From Toxorhynchites rutilus septentrionalis (Eukaryota; Arthropoda; Insecta; Diptera; Culicidae): a DNA stretch of 64,000 bases. Position numbers and translations under genes: made by a program. The DNA lies in assembly GCF_029784135.1 (NCBI RefSeq), contig NC_073746.1, forward strand, positions 245,901,307 through 245,965,306, given 5' to 3'. This document shows, in pieces, positions 55,046 to 64,000 of the stretch; the first letter of the stretch is position 1, and each line of letters opens with the position of its first letter. Under the pieces are notes generated by a model. That model saw nothing but the letters and a program-made list of their open reading frames with translations, searched no databases and was not told where the DNA came from.

Positions 55046-55546
55046 TTTACAAAAATTTCTGTCTTATTTCTAAATTATTATTGATTTTAACAATAATCTT
55101 AAAAAAAAATAGCAGAAAAAAAAATTATGATAATAATATCAAACAATGAGCAAATGAATTGAATAATAATATTAATAATAAATATGTGTACCTTAATATA
55201 TAAGTTGTTCCAATAATGCGCTCTACTGCCCTAACCAGGGAGAGACAGAGGCTACGCGCTACGGAGACAACACAATAGCGCAAGAATAGCTTACGCAGCC
55301 ACGTGATGATGAATCCCGTTTGCGACAGTCACGCGATGGCGATCCCGTTATGCCGAATCAGTTCAACAGCCGCAATCCGGCTCGCTGCAAGAGCGCTGCT
55401 TCCTTTGTTCCTTTTGTCCACTTCACAAAAGGTCAGGTCGAAAGCGGACAGCAATGACCTTCACTCGTACCAATAGCACAATAGCAAAAGTGGCAACGCA
55501 CAATACCGACACTGAACTTTACTCGTCAAGAGTTGGATAGCGAATG
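55046..55546 (-). promoter_or_regulatory. 5' UTR with presumed internal promoter of the I-like element
   Basis: About 500 bp without a long frame. I-type elements carry an internal Pol II promoter at their very 5' end, so transcription should start at or near 55546 (CATTCGC...). I see no TATA box there. An A+T-rich stretch of 'aataat' units precedes ORF1. Promoter function is inferred from the family. Confidence 0.5.
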
Positions 55547-55558
55547 TACTTGATAATT
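55547..55558 (+). repeat. Target-site duplication, 5' side of the I-like element
   Basis: TACTTGATAATT, identical to 49421-49432. Confidence 0.93.
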
Positions 55559-56222
55559 GTTGAAGATCTATTTCGACAACATGTTGCAAGGCAGAGAAGC
55601 AACAATGTGCAACATTGATGCCTCTAACAGGCAGATAATAAATATCTTCTTCCACAGGTCAAGCCAGAAGACTGTGCAAATATGTATCGTCCTTCACTGT
55701 GTGTATGTGGGAATGTACTGCATTGCGTTGTATATTGGGTGCACTTATACCGATTGAAGAAACAGGAGGCATCATGAGAAATTGGGAACTGAAGCTTCAT
55801 AAAACGAGATATTCGTGCAGTGAAAGCTTGTTTAATCATATCAGCTGGAAGATATGAATAGATGGGAAGACCCTAAAGATTGATGGCTCATTAGATCTTT
55901 GATGCACGATTTGTTATCAGAAAACTTGTGTTTACAGGATCAGCCGATTCTGACGACTAGAAGTGAATGATAATAAAAATTACTATTGTTGTTCGAAAAA
56001 AAAATTAAGAGTACTATTTTGATCGTTCGAACTATTCTAATCGAACTATTGAACTATTTTTATCATTCGAACGTCTCCATATGGTTGCTTCGTTGGTAGT
56101 TTATCACTTTTAACAGTGGCGTCTCGTGAGTAAATGACTAGCTCGAATATTGTTTTTTTTTATGCAAGAATTTCAATTGATTGGCTGAATTATCTCGTGT
56201 TTCATCGTATTTCAAGCACTTC
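55559..56222. other. Unassigned flank
   Basis: Continues the pre-insertion sequence. Short repeats of 'ttcgaactatt' near 56023-56070. No gene. Confidence 0.4.
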
Positions 56223-56549
56223 TTAGGGTGGGTTTAGACTAGTGATATATTCACGTGAAGAAATATGATGAGATTTATAGAAATCGCATCAACCGTTTAC
56301 ACTAGCGTGAACTTCTATAATGAATATATTCATATTTTCGGTGAATTTATTCACCTGAAGTAGAACTGCATCCAACTTTAATGATTTCTCACCAGTGAGA
56401 AATTCACAAGCGTTTACATATGCTGAATTTATTCAAGTTATATATACCTCGAATAAGTATATCATATTTATTCTCACCCGTTTACACCTATTTTCACGTG
56501 AATAAATCCATCTATAGCTATAGATCTCCCTAATGTAAACCCGCCATTA
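56223..56549. mobile_element. MITE, about 327 bp, 'TTA.GG.GGGTTTA' ends
   Basis: Left end 'ttagggtgggtttagactag'; right end complement 'taatggcgggtttacattag'. The flanking base pattern fits a TTA/TAA-type target (as in PIF/Harbinger MITEs), but this is not decisive. Internally the motif 'cgtttaca' followed by a 'tgaa' block recurs three times and 'ttcacgtgaa' occurs near both ends (56250; 56504). Non-coding. Confidence 0.75.
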
Positions 56550-57721
56550 GTCTAATTCTAATTTTGAGCTATTTTTCATAGTCGTGCGTAGTTGATATAC
56601 GTTGTATATAAATTCAATATAACATTGTTTCGATGCGCAATGAAGTATGATAGGACATTGGACATGTTTTCGGGGACAAGTAATTTTTTTAATTCAATTT
56701 CTTCTAGCGATACGGTAATGATATTCTTCGTTCTGTGCGATGGGCAAATTGATCAATTATGTTTACCAAAAAAATACTCTAAACTTGGAGCTCAAGGAGC
56801 ATTTTATTTTCAATAGTATAAGCTTTTCGAGTCGCTCCTCTCCCATCGTTGATATTAAGTAGGTCTTCAGTCTACGAATAACAGAAATACTTAGTTCGAC
56901 CGATGCTGTGGTTGATGGAACCGTTTGTATTAGCTTTGCGAGTAAAATAATTTTCTAAAAATATCGTCAAGATTGCTACCGGTCAGTGTTTATATAATCT
57001 CTGATATTTTCTTCTCGGCAAATTATGATTTCGTATAGAACACTTCCTAATTTTACTTTGTGAAAATTAGAGAATTGACAAAAAAGATCATGTATCAGCT
57101 GTTTGGAAAACTCCGTGATGAAGAGTTCAAATTTCAAATAAAATGCTTTACTTATTAGAACAAGCAAACCGCATTGAATTTTCGTTCGTCTTCCAACGCT
57201 TTCATGCTCGTACATGTGTTCCTGATACTCTTATCACATTCAACGTAGTCCAGTTCTCGTTGTTTTAGTGTATGGTACAAAATGTCACTAAACGACATGG
57301 TTAGCTAAAGCTGTGCCAGACTTCATCTCACAATGACACAAATCTTTCGACGGCAATACTTGTATAAAATTAAAAAAAAAGTTCAATTCATGACGAATGT
57401 CGAAGGGTCATGCGTTTTTGAACATATATTTTATCATTAGGCGTCGTGCACAAATTACGTAACGGTCTTTCCAAAAGCTCATCAACAATATCCATATTTT
57501 ATTCTAAATTGTGACGATGTATCACGAAAAAACCCTCAATCGGTACACTGAAAAAGGCTGAAAGATATTGGATTACAACACTTATACCAAGCCATTCGTC
57601 ATATGTTATGAATGAAACAATGTAAATGGCAATTTTCTAACCTTTTCAGACTAGAATGAATGTTTGAAACCGCGAAATTTGGAGAAAAATTCCGATTTTT
57701 CTAAAAAATTCAAACAAATTT
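56550..57721. other. A+T-rich DNA; one short repeat piece
   Basis: At 57441-57466 'ggcgtcgtgcacaaattacg' 'taacg' duplicates the start of the repeat at 43395. Frames of 74-79 codons are unrecognised. Confidence 0.4.
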
Positions 57722-58380
57722 TTTTTAAATTTTTTTATTTATTTATTTCACTTCGTCTTAGATTTAAAAAAAAACATCTCACAGACTGACAAATCTTAAA
57801 TACTACCTAATATTCCTAATTCTACGTTTAAAAACACATTTAGATACATTAAAATCGAAGTGACATTGAACTTCATTAAACGCACGGAAGCAGCTGGACA
57901 AAGGACAGTTTTGCCCGTACGACGTTGTATGCGGCCGTATCGCCAATAGCTGTCTTTCGCGGAGCTGTCTGGTGGGAGCGTAAAACCGTATCTCGCTGAT
58001 TAACTCCGCACAGTCGATGTTTCCGGACAGTAAATCGAAGACAAACAGACGTTGAATTTTCTTCCGCCTCGCCGAAAGCGTCTCTATGTCAATAAGCATG
58101 CAGCGACTTTCGTAATCAGGAAGATGAGCGGGATCATTCCATGGCAGTTGTCTTAAGGCGTAGCGAATAAAACAGCGTTGCACTTTTTCGATCCTGATGA
58201 TGTGCGTTGTATGGTAAGGAGCCCACACGCATGCTGCGTATTCAAGGACACTTCGAACCATTGAGCTGTACAGAGCCTTCAGCGTGTACGGGTCACGGAA
58301 GGACTGCGTGTTCCGCCGGATAAACCCTAGAACAGCATATCCTTTTGCGATGACGTTGTTGATGTGTTCGGTAAACTTTA
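57722..58380 (-). mobile_element. 5'-truncated Jockey/CR1-like non-LTR retrotransposon
   Basis: From 58380 the minus strand encodes the end of a reverse-transcriptase ORF in one open frame to a stop at 57803: 'KFTEHINNVIAKGYAVLGFI', 'RRNTQSFRDPYTLKALYSSM', 'VRSVLEYAACVWAPYH', 'RYALRQLPWNDPAHLPDYES' and 'HFDFNVSKCVFKRRIRNIR'. A short 3' UTR and a tail of 'aaataaataaataaaaaaa' type follow at 57745-57722. The join to a TTTAG-rich simple repeat at 58381 marks the truncation. The absence of stops over about 190 codons suggests a fairly young insertion. Same family group as 12120-12790 and 21720-22130. Confidence 0.85.
57803..58380 (-). CDS. Partial reverse transcriptase, C-terminal 190 codons (truncated)
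   Basis: Lacks the endonuclease and the catalytic RT core (no YADD motif), so it cannot be active. What remains is the thumb and C-terminal domain ('IRIEKVQRCFIRYALRQ' and following). There is no native start: the first ATG in frame is 58261, inside the old gene. Listed as a broken gene. Confidence 0.8.
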
Positions 58381-58431
58381 GTTTTAATTTAGTTTAACTT
58401 TAGTTTTAGTTTAGTTTAAACCAAAAAAAAA
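58381..58431 (+). repeat. TTTTAGTTTAG simple repeat and A run
   Basis: 'agttttaatttagtttaact' with variants, then a run of about 12 A near 58421-58433. Confidence 0.8.
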
Positions 58432-58439
58432 AAACAAAC

Positions 58440-59394
58440 GTTATATTTTTACTCGCTGGTTGTAAATCTAACGTAAATTCGACGATTACGAAACTGAAGC
58501 AAAAATCTCCTACACGTGCAAGCAAAGATATGCACGAAACAGACACTAATCCATTGACAATTTACTAGAGCGTGTGCGCACCACTCTATCTAAACTTTAA
58601 TATACAGTCTGTGCATAGGAAAAGTGCACAGACTGATATCAATGACGTAATAAATCATTTGCGCCAAGCGAGCTTTCAGAGAGCCGTTATATAAAAGCAC
58701 CTTACGCAAAGCGCGCCGATTGCGGATCTGGAGCGTGTTTAGTCGTCTAAGTTCGGGTTGCGAGAGAATCGAGAGAGACTATTGATGAGGAGTTCTGATT
58801 GAACCCTCAACCGTTCTCTTATATTGTGCACATTTTCCATTGCACGAAATTGTTGCCAACAAATTGGCAGTTTAGTTAACCAAAGCTTCAACACAATGGT
58901 ATCAATATGTGTGTAGATATCCGTAATTCTGGTGCACAAATGAATTTGCGCGAGCTGGCAGAGCGTAGAATAAGTGATAGAAACCAATATTTTGCATCCT
59001 CGTTGCCGTTCGTTCTTCTTTACGATCAAGAATGCTTGTGTGCACGGGGTAGCCAAATTCCTCGTGATTTTCATACTTTCCCTACGTTTATTTGATTGAA
59101 CTATAGTCTGTGCTAATAAGCATAGTAGGGGTGCTACATTTTTTTCTCTTTGAAATATTAGGTTGTGCAGAGCACGAGGTGCACATATGGACGAGACGCC
59201 ACTGCGTTTTAATTCTTTTAATTCTCTTTAGTTGCACGATTGAAGCCAGTTTCCTTCTAAAATTCAGTAAGTCATTAACATAAATAACTAGACTCAAGGA
59301 GACACAGCGTACATATCGTATGAAAAACAGTAGTAGTGGCGTGACCTAGTGACTCCCATTTTGAGCAACTGTCCTTCCGGACACTCGTATCAGC
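58440..59394. other. Unassigned DNA with a small perfect hairpin
   Basis: 'cagtctgtgca' (58605-58615) and 'tgcacagactg' (58625-58635) form a perfect 11-bp stem with a 9-nt loop, beside TA-rich flanks. A variant 'atagtctgtgctaataagca' lies at 59104. Frames up to 111 codons (58739-59074 minus) are unrecognised. Confidence 0.4.
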
Positions 59395-59625
59395 ATTCGC
59401 TTGATTAGTTCTCGAAATATACCGTGCCCCCTAAAACCTCCACAAGCCAAATTTGGCTCGATTTGCTTGATAAGTTCTAGGGTTATGCAGAAACTTGCGC
59501 TTCATTGAAGAGGGGGGACGAGTGGTGAATCACCATAGAAACGTTATCGATCCCTAAAACCTATATATGCCAAGTTTGATTCAATTTGCTTGATTAGTTC
59601 TCGAGTTATGTTATTGTGGATAATT
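59395..59625 (+). repeat. Internal units of the CTAG (Helitron-like) family
   Basis: Two tandem units with 'ccaaatttggctcgatttgc', 'ttgattagttctcgagttatg', 'cctaaaacct', similar to those at 13900 and 24690. The CTAG terminus is not seen here, so this is an internal fragment. Confidence 0.6.
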
Positions 59626-61912
59626 TCTTCTTGAGAAAATTATAGCATTTGCAATAAATGTAGCGTGTGTATTTAACTCTAGTGCGATTCAAATAAATTT
59701 CGCAACATTATCCAGCCAATGTTTGCACTCTTAGAATAAAATGGTATGGATGCCAATTGTTATTCATTTTTTGCCGGACGAATTATTCGTACATATTACG
59801 CGATAAAAATGGTAAACAAATGTCAAACCGGCCGTAAGCCGTCGATTCAACGTTGATTTAACATATACCCTAAACATATTTGAAAATGATTGAAAATAAT
59901 TTACCTTTATGTATTGTTGCTATCCGCAAAATTACCAAAACCGTGTATCAATCGTTGGTAGAGATGTGTATTGCATCTGACATTCATTTTATATACGTTG
60001 GTAAACTAATGTTTGCATGTTTGCATTGCTATGTCAGGGCTTAATATGCTCGTGCTGATGCAAGCTAAGATTCGGATCAGTTTTCTGTTGTGCTTCATTT
60101 GGTTTCTTATATCTTCGGAAAGAAGTTGAATTTGGAAGTTCAGCAACTTTTGAAATGTTCTCAAATGTAAAATAATTTGCTGGGCAAAATATTTTTTTTT
60201 AATCTCAAGAGTGCGTAATTTGGGAAGCTGAACTATGAGCTGATTCAAAGCAAACACGAAAATCCGATCTATAGTTTGTAAAAAAAAATCAACGTGATTG
60301 GGATGACTATTTTTTTTTCTCGATGTCTTAACCTATTACAAACATATTCACCAACCTTCTCAACAAATGCTTAATACTTATTGCATCATTTTTATTAGTA
60401 CTACGGTGAGTTCACGATACCACATTGTATTGTTAGTGGCAAGTTCTACGATATCCATGAATTATTGAAAACAGTACAAATTATTACCAGTACAATGGAG
60501 TACATTGACGCAAATACTAACCTCTTGTCCTCGGGAGTGATTTATATCAACCAATAGATCATGATTTCATGCTCCAACGAGCTTATTATTTCGAACTTTA
60601 TTGAGAGTGCTTTTCCCCTTTGGATGATTCTATGTTTTAGATTTTTTTATAAACTATTCAAAAGTTTTTATTATGTTTAATTTACCCCAATTTTTCAATG
60701 CACTTTCACGACAATGAATTTCGTATTTTCTGATAAACATAATCATCTATTCCATGCTGTGAGTGACGTGAGATTGCTTAAATCACGTTACTTCCGAATG
60801 TGAACTATGACGAGACTATGATAATGTCAGTAGTTTTATCGTCGTGTCGTCATATGTAATCGAATGGAGTATCAAATAGGGGTTAAACGCTAGCAACAAA
60901 TAAGAGTGCTTCCAGAATAAAGCTAGAAACTTTGTTATGTCACGTAACTCGCGACGCAGAATAAAAGGGGAATATTCTAATAAACACATCCCATAACTCG
61001 TCCGTTCGACGAGATGTGTTGCGGTTTTTAACTTCTTGTTAACTGCACTTATATTGCACCCAATAACACACCCCCCCCCCCATCATATATGCCCGACAAA
61101 TGGAAAATCGAAAAACAACTGTTTTGCGCCAGCGACATTGCCATGAGATATCTATTTCTACATTCCATCCAGTAGAACCGGCGACCACCACATCTACCAC
61201 CCAACCATTCCCTTTTTTACACGTTGCCCAATTTCTGCTCTATATTATCCCCTCGGGAACCCCAGGAAGATATTTCTTGTACTACTACTAACTGCTCCGG
61301 GTTCCCCCTGATTTGGCCCCGCGCTCTCAGGAAAACGTGATTGTACACCACAATTCATGCTCGACCGCACTGTGAAACGACGAATAAGTTGAGCTCCTCT
61401 CGGTTTTTGTGAAGAGTGCAAACCTGGTCGCAGGAAGGAACAGAGTATGCAGGAGAAAGCGTCGAGAGCAGTTGGGAATTTCCGCCGACCCACCGTCATA
61501 GCTTCGCTCCGATGGGTATTATAACATTTTCGACATTAATTGACGTCATTCAATTATTGCATTTTTCCGTTTTGGTGTGTTGTTCGGTGTTCTCTGCTTC
61601 GATTGTGTGCGCGTATTTCACCTTAAATTTAACCGCTTTTCCATGAAAACTGCTGCTCCTTTCGATTCTATGGCTAGGGTTGAAGTTGATACTGGTAATT
61701 GCTGATTAAGTCGATGTTCATCGTATTCCAAATGGTTTGAGATTTGGAAGCAACATATAAACCTGGATTTTCAGACGGATCTAAAGCTGTGTTTTTCATA
61801 AGGATATAAATCGCATGAATTCATGGTTTACACAATTTAGTTATTTGACTAAAAAACCTCAAAGTAGAGAAACCCATTATCTTGAACTGGACAAAAGCAC
61901 TTCAACATTTAA
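59626..61912. other. A+T-rich DNA with one G+C-richer patch; no supported gene
   Basis: No element recognised. A C run lies at 61071-61082. The patch 61080-61660 is G+C-richer, with overlapping frames of 60-84 codons on both strands that match nothing. Confidence 0.4.
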
Positions 61913-62182
61913 CCCTTTGCGGTCGTTTGTCTGCTCTCAGCCACCGCCACCATAGCAAGGAATCATACTGAATAATTTATTCTAAACGTCTTTTAGTGTC
62001 TAGTAAACTTTTCCACGAATGTATACGCAATTTCTATGCATAATAAGTAACGGTACTCGGTATAAGCAAAATATTATTACTGTGTAAAGAAAAGAGGATT
62101 TCAGGAAAAAATTAAACTTCAATAGCCATGAAAAATGATCAAAGTTGCTGTTCGATTTTTCGAACGCATGGCATAAAATGGG
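61913..62182. mobile_element. piggyBac-type MITE copy 2, 270 bp
   Basis: Flanked by TTAA (61909-61912; 62183-62186). Left end CCCTTTGCGGTCGTTTGTCT, identical to the copy at 8882. Shares 'gctctcagccacc', 'cacgaatgtatacg' and 'ggtactcggtataa'-type blocks with it. The right end is eroded or replaced ('cataaaatggg' instead of a clean inverted repeat) and the last 70 bp differ from copy 1. Confidence 0.8.
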
Positions 62183-62186
62183 TTAA

Positions 62187-62549
62187 ATCGTTTAACTTTG
62201 CGCTTGTTAGGTCGTATAATAAATCAAATCAAACACAATCGCATATAACGTGTATATTAGAAATCGAATAAATAATACGAGAATATTTCACTGTCTATTG
62301 AGTAATGCTAGAGTGCTAGGTAGTACACCTGGAATCTTTCAGGAGATTATAGAGAATCATTTTTGATGAAAAAATCCTTCTACGCATATGGTGAAGCGAA
62401 CTCTCGTTATATTCAGAGCGAAGTTGATCGAACAACATATATTCAAATACAAATTTCGTTGTTGAATTCATAACGTATTCACTGAAACTAATGAACACGG
62501 TGAGCTAAAAGGTTATGTCCTGAAAAATCACCCAAGGGGGTAGTAAAAA
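62187..62549. other. Unassigned A+T-rich DNA
   Basis: No feature recognised. Confidence 0.4.
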
Positions 62550-62694
62550 TTGCATGAAACGTCGAGATTTACTGTTATCTCGAACTTTTTTTTAAAATCG
62601 ACTTTTCAGACAAAAACGACAAAAGTGCCGAAAAGACAATTGTTGACAACAAAATTTTTTCGAGATAACAGTAAATCTCGACGTTTCATGCAAC
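62550..62694. repeat. Perfect 34-bp inverted repeat (foldback of the 'GCATGAAACG' family)
   Basis: The left arm 62550-62583 starts ttgcatgaaacgtcgagatt. The right arm 62661-62694 is its exact complement, with a 77-nt A+T-rich loop. The same arms, diverged, are at 6821-6854/7448-7480 and, singly, at 25471-25503. A transcript across it would form a long hairpin. Confidence 0.9.
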
Positions 62695-62970
62695 CAAAAA
62701 ACTTTTTTTGAAAACCCAGACTTCCTTTATTCCCCCCTCGGGTGATTTTTCAATTTTCAGAAAATTAAAATTTTGAGATCTGCGACAATAGTAAATGAAG
62801 TCCGTATGAGCTAATATTTTGCAGACCAGATGTCTTCTTCTAGTTAAATCCTGTTAATTTTTGTGGGTTTGGTGGTGAATATAGTTTAAAAAAGCTAGGA
62901 TCTCTTTGATATCGGTAGCTCAAAATCCGTGAAAAGATTTTTTGAAAGACTAACCTAGAAAGTTTATCTA
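62695..62970. other. Unassigned DNA flanking the inverted repeat
   Basis: Contains 'gatttttcaattttcagaaa'-type A+T-rich sequence resembling 25550-25590 only loosely. Confidence 0.35.
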
Positions 62971-63101
62971 TTGGGTTGGGGAATAAGTTCGTAGCGGAGC
63001 TTTTATTCAAACAAAAAACAATAATTATATCAATAAGTTAATTAATTATATATTCGCCGCGGTTCATTATAAAAAGGCTATGAACTTTCTTCCCAATCCA
63101 A
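62971..63101. mobile_element. Mini-mariner MITE, 131 bp
   Basis: Terminal inverted repeats 'ttgggttggggaataagttc' (left) and complement 'ttggattgggaagaaagttc' (right), flanked by TA on both sides (62969-62970; 63102-63103). The ends resemble mariner termini (TTGGGTTGG..AATAAGTT). The interior is A+T-rich and non-coding. A deletion derivative mobilised by a mariner transposase. Confidence 0.85.
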
Positions 63102-63103
63102 TA

Positions 63104-63599
63104 AATACCTATAATTTCTCGGTAGAAAATTGAAAATCAAACGAAAGTCAAACGGTTCGAATGTTACAATTTTTCTATTAAAATTACAGAAATTGTACAA
63201 ACGTATTCATTCCTCAGTATTCTTAACTCCAATGCTTTTCTCAGAAGACATTAGCAAATTTTATTACACCCGTGAACAGGATTCGAAGGTTTTGCTTCGT
63301 TGTTTCCTGAAAAATATCAAAAAGAACTATTGTCATTAATTTATATTTCATTAGTGGTAACGTCAACATTGAACAAATGCGGCATCAAGAGACATGCTAT
63401 CGGTATTGGGTTTTTTAAAGTCGCTCTCATTGGCAAATCGTCACTCAATAATGAATCTACTGCATTTCAAGTTGCGTCTTTTTCACGCTGGCTCAATACA
63501 TTGATACTCTCTTTTCACGACCAATAAGAAAATATTATTTCTCCTTTGTGCAGGATTCTTTCGCTTCACGATTTCATTCTTCACAATGAAGCTAAGTGT
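63104..63599. other. Unassigned DNA with two overlapping open frames
   Basis: Plus-strand frames 63130-63339 and 63300-63527 overlap in different phases and could be one frameshifted remnant. Neither is recognised. Confidence 0.3.
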
Positions 63600-63900
63600 C
63601 ATCATTTTCAGACGATGAGACGATGTTCAATCATATATTGACGATGATAATGAATACTGCCAGTTCGAGCTGTTTCAATCGTCAATGAAATGGCTTCTGG
63701 CTTCTGGCTTCTGGTTTTCGAATGGGAGGAAACAGCAACAGAAATCAGAAAGCAAACGGAAGAATCGATATTTCATAAGGCGTAGAGAGTATTTTTGAAG
63801 TTTCTGGTATGATGAACTAATCGAAAACGACTTTGACTGAAGTGAAAGAAGCAAGTAAAAAAAAGATATTTTCATTTCCCTGTTTCGAAAATAAGCCCTG
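63600..63900 (+). repeat. Dispersed repeat Z, copy 2
   Basis: Matches 27085-27500 (minus the SINE) in order, with 'gacgatgataatgaatact', 'gctgtttcaatcgtcaatga', 'agaagaatcgatatt' and 'ctgaagtgaaagaagcaagt'. It also contains three tandem copies of 'ttctggc' (63692-63712). Confidence 0.6.
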
Positions 63901-64000
63901 ATCACGACATTCATATGGAATGCGAAAATAAAAATTGTTCAGGAGAACAAATAAAGACCGCACTCTAAAAAAAGCAACAGACAAAAATGATTACCAAAAA

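Larger units (their letters stand above)
49433..55546 (-). mobile_element. Full-length I-superfamily non-LTR retrotransposon, 6114 bp
   Basis: The limits are set by an exact 12-bp target duplication. The 5' end (minus strand) begins CATTCGCTATCC. A 5' UTR of about 500 bp is followed by ORF1 (529 aa) and ORF2 (1227 aa), a 3' UTR of about 340 bp and an A-rich tail. Both frames are intact and the duplication is perfect, so the insertion is young and the copy may be retrotransposition-competent. The RNase H domain and a Gag with three zinc knuckles place it in the I superfamily (I or Loner-like; compare the MosquI elements of mosquitoes). The exact clade is inferred. Confidence 0.92.

Noticed and set aside
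58739..59074. 111-codon minus-strand frame
   Set aside because: No motif recognised; it is neither continuous with the retrotransposon fragment to its left nor bounded by element ends.
1..64000. CRISPR arrays, operons, ribosome-binding sites, rRNA
   Set aside because: None seen. The repeat content, SINEs and non-LTR elements indicate insect nuclear DNA.

Overview
This 64 kb window looks like intergenic or intronic DNA from a culicine mosquito (Aedes-like). That is inferred from the mix of families: a tRNA-derived SINE resembling Feilai, an I-superfamily non-LTR retrotransposon, many eroded Tc1/mariner copies, TTAA-flanked piggyBac-type MITEs, and A+T-rich DNA with scattered CA, CAG and ATC runs. 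I see no bacterial features, no CRISPR array and no rRNA or tRNA gene. I could not support a single host protein-coding gene. The only long intact reading frames belong to one retrotransposon.

Layout. 0-13 kb: relics (two mariner fragments, an I-like 3' UTR stub, a SINE, two TTAA MITEs, a non-LTR reverse-transcriptase relic) separated by unique DNA, including G+C-richer islands near 2.2-3.6 and 9.5-10.9 kb. 13.9-15.1 kb: a Helitron-like repeat end and an A+T-rich foldback. 15.8-18.6 kb: three Tc1/mariner-superfamily elements nested inside one another. 18.9-21.2 kb: a unique island. 21.3-28.1 kb: a relic field (reverse transcriptase, mariner, Tc1, SINEs with clear target duplications, repeats with internal tandem units). 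28.1-29.3 kb: another island. 29.5-37.5 kb: a Helitron-like copy, a degenerate 'TTTTTGAGATTTCAG' repeat field broken up by other repeats, and a pogo/psq-type transposase relic. 37.6-39.5 kb: an RTE-like retrotransposon remnant carrying a MITE, next to a mariner relic and a TTAA MITE. 39.8-42.2 and 45.5-47.7 kb: unique islands. 47.7-49.35 kb: a palindromic Tc1-like element built from two 3' halves. 49.43-55.55 kb: a complete I-superfamily element on the minus strand with intact ORF1 and ORF2 and a 12-bp target-site duplication. 55.6-64 kb: MITEs, a 5'-truncated non-LTR fragment with an open frame, a 34-bp perfect inverted repeat and a mini-mariner.

How the parts work together. The I-like element is the only potentially autonomous unit: ORF1 is an RNA-binding Gag-like protein, and ORF2 carries endonuclease, reverse transcriptase and RNase H. 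The other elements are non-autonomous or dead. The nesting and target duplications give a relative chronology of insertions. The most unusual structures are the triple nest and the head-to-head Tc1 palindrome, whose organisation recurs in a second copy at about 44.9-45.4 kb.
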